A program made the translations under genes and the position numbers. Positions 35,848-42,266 of a DNA stretch of 48,483 bases are shown one piece after another. The stretch is taken from the NCBI GenBank assembly GCA_022451485.1, contig JAKUQS010000021.1, positions 1 through 48,483 on the forward strand, written 5' to 3'. The number at the start of each line of letters is the position of its first letter. Within the stretch, counting starts at the first letter, position 1. This DNA comes from Gammaproteobacteria bacterium. Lineage in GTDB: Bacteria > Pseudomonadota > Gammaproteobacteria > Arenicellales > UBA868. The notes beneath the pieces are model-generated. The model had not been told where the DNA came from, ran no database searches, and saw nothing but the letters and a program-made list of their open reading frames with translations.

Positions 35848-36740
35848 GTCGCGTAAGTGCCTGGTGGGGGTTCGCGCGTATCAAGAGCGTGGCCTGGAAA
35901 CAATCGGTTAAGAGAGACTTCTTCCGATGCAACGGCCACGAGATCATCGGTCTCATACATGATCATCGGTTTCGCAGCCAGTCGATCCTTAGCATAGCCG
36001 ATCTCATTCTCCGTCGAGACGAGAAACGAGAACGTACCGTCGAGATCGTCGATTGAAGTTGCCAACGCAGCCTGCAAGGAAACACCCTCGGCCATTTTAT
36101 CCGCCAGATAAACAGCGATCAGTTCGCTGTCGTTATCTGTGGTGAATTCGAATTCGCGTTGTTCCAGCCGCCGACGCATTTTCCAGTAATTAGTAATTTG
36201 ACCGTTGTGGACGATGGCGACATCGGAAAATCCTGTGGCCCAGAAGGGATGTGCCGCTTCTGGCTTGACATCGCTCTCCGTTGCCAGGCGCACATGGCCC
36301 AGGCCATGTGTACCGCGAAAAGACCGCACGTCAAAGGTTGCATCGACCTCATGGGCTACACCGACGTCTTTCACAATTTCGAGACTCGTACCAACCGAAA
36401 TCAAATTGGTGACCCGCTGCAACGCATAAGCCAGCGCTTTGACATCGCCATGAAATTCGACCAAAGCCCGATAATTATTGCCGACTTGTTCGTCTTCAAT
36501 GATTTTCGCACCGTATTTCTTCAGTTCTACCTGAATCCGATCAATGGCGATGGCTCGGGTCGTTTCCTCACCAACAAAAAACCGCAGGCGCAACTGATCC
36601 GCCTGCGAATCCGTGTACAGCGCGAAACCCGTTGAATCCGGACCCCGATGCTGGCAACCGTCCAACATGCGAATCAGGGCATCCCCCGTCTCGAAGCTTG
36701 CGTGATTACCCCGGTACATGATGCCGGCTATTCCACACAT
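35829..36740 (-). CDS. Class II glutamine amidotransferase subunit, GlxB/MgsA-like
   Basis: A 303-aa Ntn-type amidotransferase. The start is chosen so that the second residue is the catalytic cysteine (MCGIAGIMYRG), which must become N-terminal; an ATG three codons upstream is nearer the AGGGAG ribosome site but would bury the nucleophile. CQHRGPDSTGFALYT near 31, GLGHVRLATESDVKPEAAHPF near 148 (GHVRLATES), VHNGQITNYWKMRRRLE near 178 and TDNDSELIAVYLADKM near 199 are the glutamine-binding blocks. It would release ammonia, or methylamine from gamma-glutamylmethylamide, into the synthase channel. First gene of the operon; divergent from PhyH over about 139 nt. Confidence 0.9.
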   Translation of the reverse strand: MCGIAGIMYRGNHASFETGDALIRMLDGCQHRGPDSTGFALYTDSQADQLRLRFFVGEETTRAIAIDRIQVELKKYGAKIIEDEQVGNNYRALVEFHGDVKALAYALQRVTNLISVGTSLEIVKDVGVAHEVDATFDVRSFRGTHGLGHVRLATESDVKPEAAHPFWATGFSDVAIVHNGQITNYWKMRRRLEQREFEFTTDNDSELIAVYLADKMAEGVSLQAALATSIDDLDGTFSFLVSTENEIGYAKDRLAAKPMIMYETDDLVAVASEEVSLNRLFPGHALDTREPPPGTYATWSRSI

Positions 36741-36879
36741 TCGTTGCATTACTCCCTAAACCTGACTGACCGGGCTGATTATGCCTACATTGCCCATGGT
36801 CAATCTACACTAGGCGAATTGGTATTATTCCCTGACCGGCCTCATTATTTGATCCACTTGATCTTTACCCAAACAACCC

Positions 36880-37737
36880 ATGCTGACTTTATCTCCCGAC
36901 CAGATCATGTCCTTTCGCGACGAGGGATTGCTGGTGGTGAACGAACTGATCGATCAGGCCACTGTGCTCTGTCTTCGTGAGCGATTCGATCGGCTCTTTG
37001 AGGGCGAGTTCGAAACCGGCGTACAACCCGATGAGATCAACTGGCAGGAAGGCAGCAGCGATCCTTCCCTGACTCGGCAGATCTGCAACGGCTGGAAGGC
37101 CGACCGTGACATCGCCCGTGTGGTTTTGCGTGAAGACCTTGGCAAGGCCATCGCCACACTGGCCGAATGGCCTGGCACCCGCATCGTGCAGGACAACGTC
37201 CTCTTTAAGCCTCCGGGGGCCCGTTCCATCGGGTACCACCGTGACAACGCCTACCTTGCGTGGTATCAGCCGACAGCCATGCTCAGTTGCTGGATCGCAC
37301 TCGACGATACCAACGCTACAGGCGGGACCATCGAGTTTGCCCGTGGTTCACATCGCTGGCCACCTACTGAACCGAAAGGGGAATTTCACGGACCCAGTGA
37401 TTACCGCGCCGCCCTAGAGCAACACTCGGCGGAACAACAACAAATCCCCGACATCGTGCACGTCGAGGTCGCGGCCGGTGGCGGCAGTTTTCATCACGGC
37501 TGGCTTTGGCATGGATCGGGCGAGAACCTTACCAATCGACCGCGACGCGCACTGGTGCTGCATGCCATGCGTTCAGATGCACGCTATGCCAAAGAGCACC
37601 TGGGAAAAGGCAATGGTCCGATTTATAGCCGTTATCGAAAGCTAGGTAGCGATGACATGGACGAGAACTATTTTCCCGTTCTATGGCGCTCAGACGGATA
37701 CCGCACGACGATGATCGACGCATACCTCGCCGACTGA
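36880..37737 (+). CDS. Phytanoyl-CoA dioxygenase (PhyH) family oxygenase, second copy
   Basis: A 285-aa Fe(II)/2-oxoglutarate oxygenase. Ligands are H120 and D122 in IGYHRDNAYLAWY, H211 in HHGWLWHGSGEN, and the cosubstrate arginine is near R222 (NRPRRALVLHAM). GGTIEFARGSHRWPP near 148-162 is the family core. It is transcribed away from the GlxB operon and toward the AmtB operon, so it may share a bidirectional promoter region with the former. A role in opening or hydroxylating an N-methylated amine before nitrogen release would fit the neighbourhood (inference); no substrate can be read. Confidence 0.87.
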   Translation: MLTLSPDQIMSFRDEGLLVVNELIDQATVLCLRERFDRLFEGEFETGVQPDEINWQEGSSDPSLTRQICNGWKADRDIARVVLREDLGKAIATLAEWPGTRIVQDNVLFKPPGARSIGYHRDNAYLAWYQPTAMLSCWIALDDTNATGGTIEFARGSHRWPPTEPKGEFHGPSDYRAALEQHSAEQQQIPDIVHVEVAAGGGSFHHGWLWHGSGENLTNRPRRALVLHAMRSDARYAKEHLGKGNGPIYSRYRKLGSDDMDENYFPVLWRSDGYRTTMIDAYLAD

Positions 37738-37750
37738 GCGTTATCCGGAA

Positions 37751-37894
37751 CTAGATGACCTCAAGTACCAGCAAGGCGCACATCACCACCACGATGCCAA
37801 TCGCCAGGATCAGCCCGTACTTGGCCGGAGGAAAAGCCACCCCGGCCATCTTGCGCGGCCGGGGCGGTTGACCACTGTCCGGAGTTTCATTCAT
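37751..37894 (-). CDS. Small single-pass membrane protein, 47 aa
   Basis: An ATG-to-TAG frame encoding a Pro/Arg-rich N terminus (NETPDSGQPPRPRKM) and one hydrophobic helix (YGLILAIGIVVVMCALLVLEVI, residues about 25-47, read as two parts). It fills the space between the PhyH stop and the AmtB operon terminator, converging on PhyH. No clear ribosome site precedes the ATG and a strong terminator separates it from the AmtB operon, so it would need its own promoter or read-through. I recognise no family. Its clean helix and charged N terminus argue for coding, but weakly. Confidence 0.5.
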   Translation of the reverse strand: MNETPDSGQPPRPRKMAGVAFPPAKYGLILAIGIVVVMCALLVLEVI

Positions 37895-37911
37895 AACCAA
37901 CCAACGCACAC

Positions 37912-37941
37912 AAAAAAGGGGCGCCCGTTACCGGGCGCCCC
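37912..37941 (-). terminator. Strong intrinsic terminator of the AmtB operon
   Basis: On the minus strand a perfect 10-bp GC-rich stem (GGGGCGCCCG with CGGGCGCCCC) with a four-base loop is followed directly by six T. It lies 35 nt after the stop of the 71-aa protein gene, ending the AmtB transcript. Confidence 0.92.
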
Positions 37942-37976
37942 TCGATACCAATTAACATCAGTTTCGCAGCCGCGTC

Positions 37977-38192
37977 CTACCACTCGCTAACATTCTGCTT
38001 ATAGCTGTCTCGATTATGTCCCCGAGACGCCAGTTCCGCCTGCTCTTCTGTCTCAGCAGCACTCGTTTTAAAGTGCCATGCGAGCCAGAAGACCACGGCC
38101 ACAGTCAGCCATACCCACTCTGAACCCACCATTGGGTAAATAGCTCCATATTCGGCGAGTTTTTCGGTCGCCCAGGTTTCTATTGTTGCCAT
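37977..38192 (-). CDS. Small single-pass membrane protein encoded after AmtB, 71 aa
   Basis: A 71-aa protein with one hydrophobic helix (about residues 23-41, SEWVWLTVAVVFWLAWHF) flanked by a short acidic N terminus and a charged C-terminal tail rich in Glu, Arg and Lys. AGGT precedes the ATG and it begins 15 nt after the AmtB stop, before a strong terminator, so it is the second gene of the AmtB transcript. I do not recognise a family. A small accessory subunit or stabiliser of AmtB is possible from position, but not shown. Confidence 0.78.
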   Translation of the reverse strand: MATIETWATEKLAEYGAIYPMVGSEWVWLTVAVVFWLAWHFKTSAAETEEQAELASRGHNRDSYKQNVSEW

Positions 38193-38207
38193 ATCAAGTT
38201 ACCTCCG

Positions 38208-39569
38208 TTATTGCTCGGCCGTGGCAAGACTATCCTGATCACTCTTAGAGGCTGCGATCAGGTTGTAGTCAAGTCCAGCGATTTCAGCTTCCCGCGGAAT
38301 TCGCAGTTTTCCGGCACTGTTAAGGATCGTCGCAATAATCCAGCCCGGCAAGAACCCAAGTAGGCCAAACATGATGACGGCCCCAATGGCCATCCCCAAC
38401 GGGTTGATTGCTGCATAACCCTCATAGGCCGACGATGGGTAACCCCACAGCATGAAGCCGCAGATCAAAAGGCCCACTACACCGGCATAGCCATGCACGG
38501 CCACCGCGCCAACCGCATCGTCGATCTTGAAACGCCGCTCGACCCAGTAGTGCATTTTGTACATGATAAAAACGCCAATCGCACCAATGATCATGGCCTG
38601 CAGCGGATGATAAAGATCGTTCCCGGCTGACGCGGTAATGATCCCAGCAAGGCCGCTGGAATAAGTCCAGAACGGATCACCTTTGGACACCCAGTACCCC
38701 ATTAATAACCCACCCGCGAGCGACATCAAGAAATTCGCGGTGATACCACTCAGTGTGGTTGGAGTAAGGTAAATAGTCGTGGCCGTGAAATATGCTGTGC
38801 CGCCGCCGTAGTCACTACCGGCATCATAAATCGGCACGTTACAAGCCGCGTAAAAACCCCAAAACCCGGTATAAATCAAAAAGAGGCCAATCACAACCAG
38901 CCACGGGTTCCGAGGTCCAATATTACGTGGCGTGCCATCGCTCGCGAATTTACCGATCCTTGGTCCCAGGACAACCAGTATGCCGAGCGCAAAGCCACCG
39001 GCTACCGCATGGATCACCCCCGACGCATACGCGTCATGATAGCCGAGCATCTTCACCATCCAGCCGTTGTAGTGCCAGCCCCAGGATGCATCGATCACCC
39101 AGAACACGGAACCAATTGCTATCGCCAGAATACCAAAGGCAGAGGTACGAATTCGTTCAATCACCGCGCCAGAAACGATCGACGCCGCCGTCCACGAAAA
39201 GAGCAGGAAGGCCGCCCAGAAGACCATCATAATGTGGTCCTGCATATTAACCGCCATAATGGGATCCCATGGCAGTGCGAGTTCATTCGCCCCCCAGCCA
39301 TCAGCTTCCAGAATCAGGCCCGCCCCTTCGAAGATCCAAGGACCATTGGGAAACGCCCAATAAATCCACCAGCCGAAGAAGAAAAAGGTCACGGTCACCA
39401 ACGGGATCAGGATCGTGTTCTTCATCAAGGTATGGAGATGGTTTTTATAGCGGGATGCACCCACCTCATACATACAGAACCCAACGTGAATCAAGAACAT
39501 CAAAACCACCGTAACCCAGTAATAGAATTCGGTGAAGATTGTGTTTAGGGCACTTAACTCATTGTCCAC
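38208..39569 (-). CDS. amtB: Ammonium/methylammonium transporter (Amt family), divergent
   Basis: A 453-aa integral membrane protein with about eleven helices. Core residues of Amt are recognisable: an aspartate eight positions before the first pore histidine (DAYASGVIH, as in the D-to-H spacing of E. coli AmtB) and the second pore histidine in VAVHGYAGVVG. The usual Amt signature segments are otherwise altered (for example GFWGFYAACNVP). It moves ammonium, and in known members methylammonium, across the inner membrane. The GTG start follows GGAGG by 5 nt; an upstream ATG would add 41 non-membrane residues. No PII gene is adjacent. First gene of a short operon with the 71-aa protein. Confidence 0.9.
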   Translation of the reverse strand: MDNELSALNTIFTEFYYWVTVVLMFLIHVGFCMYEVGASRYKNHLHTLMKNTILIPLVTVTFFFFGWWIYWAFPNGPWIFEGAGLILEADGWGANELALPWDPIMAVNMQDHIMMVFWAAFLLFSWTAASIVSGAVIERIRTSAFGILAIAIGSVFWVIDASWGWHYNGWMVKMLGYHDAYASGVIHAVAGGFALGILVVLGPRIGKFASDGTPRNIGPRNPWLVVIGLFLIYTGFWGFYAACNVPIYDAGSDYGGGTAYFTATTIYLTPTTLSGITANFLMSLAGGLLMGYWVSKGDPFWTYSSGLAGIITASAGNDLYHPLQAMIIGAIGVFIMYKMHYWVERRFKIDDAVGAVAVHGYAGVVGLLICGFMLWGYPSSAYEGYAAINPLGMAIGAVIMFGLLGFLPGWIIATILNSAGKLRIPREAEIAGLDYNLIAASKSDQDSLATAEQ

Positions 39570-39574
39570 ATCTA

Positions 39575-39579
39575 CCTCC
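39575..39579 (-). promoter_or_regulatory. Ribosome binding site fixing the GTG start of AmtB
   Basis: On the minus strand AAAGGAGG lies five nt before GTG at 39569, giving a 453-residue protein whose first helix begins at the usual distance from the N terminus. Confidence 0.75.
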
Positions 39580-39664
39580 TTTGCCTGCTTAGCAATGTTT
39601 TGACGAGGTACTGCCTGACAACCCACATGAGGAGTAGCATCGAAGCCACAATCCTCTTGGATCA

Positions 39665-39780
39665 TTAGTTTACTATATTTGAATGTAGTCAATAAAAAGC
39701 TGAATCCTTGGATTACTGGTGACTAGATTTACTTTTAATATCAAATATTTAAAGTTAAACTGAACACAAAGTGTCCCGGC
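39665..39780. promoter_or_regulatory. AT-rich divergent control region between AmtB and the DUF1989-GcvT gene
   Basis: A markedly AT-rich stretch with AAATATTT and neighbouring A/T runs lies between the two divergent genes, unlike the GC-balanced coding flanks. It is the natural place for both promoters. A TATAGT-like -10 facing AmtB can be seen near 39670, but no convincing -35 and no sigma-54 consensus is apparent, so I name no specific site. Confidence 0.35.
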
Positions 39781-39847
39781 CACCTGAACCGATGCTAACC
39801 CACTCGAACGACCCCATTCAGCCCGTATCACCGAGGCATACCGACCG

Positions 39848-42190
39848 ATGAACTGGGCTCCCGCCCAGTCGAGTGCCCAGCTACGCGAACCCGGCCTGTG
39901 GCGTGCTGACCCCTATCTCGAGCGCTATCACGTTGCAGGCACATCACTGATTATCATTGCGCTCAACAGTGGTGACACACTGACCATCACTGATCCTGAG
40001 GGAGGACAAGTCGCCGAAGTGGTGGCTTTTGACAGCGACGGACAGCCTGACCCGGGCGCGCTTGGTGCCGATCCACATGTCCCGGCAGAGGGCTTTCTGG
40101 CTGTACTCGCGGACCCCGGCGCAGCGCATGTTCAGCGTGGGCTTAACCGACGCGGGATCGACCCTGCCCCTGGCCGGGCCATCCGCCTCTTCTCGATCGA
40201 TAGTGGACCGGGTGAACGACGCCAATTCTCCGTAGAGAAGGACATTGTCTGTGCGATTTGTGCACCCGGACGACCCATGGCCGTTAACGACAGCCATCCG
40301 CCAACCTCTTTGACGGTCTGGGTTCGACGTTCGCCAAGCCGCCCCCTGGCCCTACCCGCGTTACCTGATCCGCTAGCTGACGCGCGACTCGATTTTGAGA
40401 TCGAGCGCTGTACCGCGAAGGATTTCACCGTGCGCGCAGGCGAATACATACAGATCATCGATGTCGCTGGACGCGAGTGCTCAGATTTTCTGGCCTTTTC
40501 GACCTCGCAACTTGAGCAAGGTATTGAACGGGGCCTTGACCCCACAACCACCCGCACCCTGATGGGGGCTGCGTATCCGGGACCTGGACTATTCTCAAAG
40601 TTTTTCGACCAGGACATGCAGCCCCTCGTCGAAGTCATCCAGGACACCTGCGGGCGACACGACACGTTTGGTCTTGCCTGCACAGCCAAATACTACGAGG
40701 ACATTGGCTACTTCGGACACCCGAACTGCTCTGACAACCTCAGCAGTGTTCTTGCACCCTATGGAGTTGCGGCGCGTCGGGGCTGGCCGGCCATTAACTT
40801 CTTCTATAACACGGGCATTGACGAGCATAACGTTTTGTATCTGGACGAACCCTGGTCACGACCCGGTGACTATGTGCTGTTGCGCGCGGTGTCTGATATC
40901 GTCTGCGCCTCCTCGGCCTGTCCCGATGACACCAGCGCAGCCAACGGCTGGAACCCAACCGAGATTCATGTCAGGGTATATCCCCCAGAAACCCTCGCAT
41001 CACGAGCCATCGCTTACCGAATGACCGCAGACGCCGAGCCTCGCCTTACCCAGGACACCGGGTTTCATCCCCGCACCAGCAAACTCACTCGAAATTTCAG
41101 CGAGTACCGGGGGTATTGGCTGCCGACGGTGTTTAACAACGCGGGCGCCGTTGACGAATATTGGGCTTGTCGAGAAAGAGCCGTCATCCTTGACCTGTCA
41201 GCCTTGCGCAAATTTGAGGTCATCGGCCCTGATGCGGAAGCACTGATGCAATACGTGCTGACGCGCAATGTCCGAAAACTCTCCGTGGGTCAGGTGGTTT
41301 ATTCAGCCATGTGCTATCCCCACGGCGGCATGCTCGATGATGGCACGCTGTTTCGTCTGAGCGACAACAACTTCCGCTGGATTGGCGGTGATGACTACGG
41401 CGGTATCTGGATGCGCGAACAGGCCGAAAAACTTGGGCACCGCGTGCATGTGAAATCATCAACCGATCAGTTGCACAACGTCAGTGTTCAAGGCCCTTTA
41501 AGCCGAGCGCTGCTCAGTCAGGTGATCTGGACACCGCCCGCACAGCCGACTGTCGAAGAGCTTGGATGGTTTCGTTTTACTATCGGCCGCATCGGGCACT
41601 TCGATGGCATCCCCGTGATGGTGTCACGAACCGGCTATACCGGGGAATTGGGCTACGAAGTATTCTGTCACCCCTCTGATGCACCAGCGGTGTGGGATGC
41701 TATTTGGGAAGCGGGCAAACCCCATGACCTCACACCACTGGGGCTGGATGCGCTTGATATGCTACGCATCGAATCGGGATTGGTCTTTGCAGGCTACGAG
41801 TTCACTGATGAGATTGATCCATTTGAAGCCGGTATCGGATTCAGCGTGCCGCTCAAATCAAAGGACGAAGACTTTGTCGGGCGAGAAGCACTTATACGAC
41901 GCAAGGAACATCCCCAGCGCCAACTGGTTGGGCTCGAACTTGGCGGCAATGAAACGGGCGCGCATGGCGACTGCGTACATATCGGGCGCGCGCAAATAGG
42001 CGTGATCACCAGCGCTACTCGATCGCCGATTCTGAAGAAGAATATCGCGCTCGCACGCATCGATTCGAGTTGTGCAGATATCGGGAGTGAAGTCGAGGTG
42101 GGCAAATTGGACGGCCACCAGAAGCGTATTCCGGCAACCGTTGTGCCCTTCCCCTTCTATGACCCGAAAAAAGAACGCGTGCGTGCATAG
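39848..42190 (+). CDS. Tandem DUF1989 (urea-carboxylase-associated) - GcvT aminomethyltransferase fusion
   Basis: A 780-aa multi-domain protein. Residues about 30-160 look like a degenerate DUF1989 copy (ending DIVCAICAPGRP). Residues about 185-380 are a full DUF1989 domain: DVAGRECSDFLAF, QDTCGRHDTFGLAC (C268, H271), GHPNCSDNL (H291, C294) and DIVCASSACPDD (C353, C358). Residues about 420-690 are the GcvT folate-binding domain, with MLDDGTLFRL keeping the T-protein aspartate (D497/D498), SRTGYTGELGYE near 600 and a C-terminal GcvT barrel to about 775. DUF1989 includes carboxyguanidine deiminase subunits; GcvT domains move one-carbon units from N-methyl or aminomethyl groups to tetrahydrofolate. 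One chain may therefore deiminate and demethylate (inference). Confidence 0.85.
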   Translation: MNWAPAQSSAQLREPGLWRADPYLERYHVAGTSLIIIALNSGDTLTITDPEGGQVAEVVAFDSDGQPDPGALGADPHVPAEGFLAVLADPGAAHVQRGLNRRGIDPAPGRAIRLFSIDSGPGERRQFSVEKDIVCAICAPGRPMAVNDSHPPTSLTVWVRRSPSRPLALPALPDPLADARLDFEIERCTAKDFTVRAGEYIQIIDVAGRECSDFLAFSTSQLEQGIERGLDPTTTRTLMGAAYPGPGLFSKFFDQDMQPLVEVIQDTCGRHDTFGLACTAKYYEDIGYFGHPNCSDNLSSVLAPYGVAARRGWPAINFFYNTGIDEHNVLYLDEPWSRPGDYVLLRAVSDIVCASSACPDDTSAANGWNPTEIHVRVYPPETLASRAIAYRMTADAEPRLTQDTGFHPRTSKLTRNFSEYRGYWLPTVFNNAGAVDEYWACRERAVILDLSALRKFEVIGPDAEALMQYVLTRNVRKLSVGQVVYSAMCYPHGGMLDDGTLFRLSDNNFRWIGGDDYGGIWMREQAEKLGHRVHVKSSTDQLHNVSVQGPLSRALLSQVIWTPPAQPTVEELGWFRFTIGRIGHFDGIPVMVSRTGYTGELGYEVFCHPSDAPAVWDAIWEAGKPHDLTPLGLDALDMLRIESGLVFAGYEFTDEIDPFEAGIGFSVPLKSKDEDFVGREALIRRKEHPQRQLVGLELGGNETGAHGDCVHIGRAQIGVITSATRSPILKKNIALARIDSSCADIGSEVEVGKLDGHQKRIPATVVPFPFYDPKKERVRA

Positions 42191-42266
42191 CAGAGTACCG
42201 GATCTATCTTCCCAGAGGCCAGTTCCCCGATGGCATCTTCAATGATCGCGTCTTAGAAGAATAGTT

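Noticed and set aside
36159-36635. A 158-codon plus-strand open frame
   Set aside because: Antisense to the class II amidotransferase gene, whose motifs are intact.
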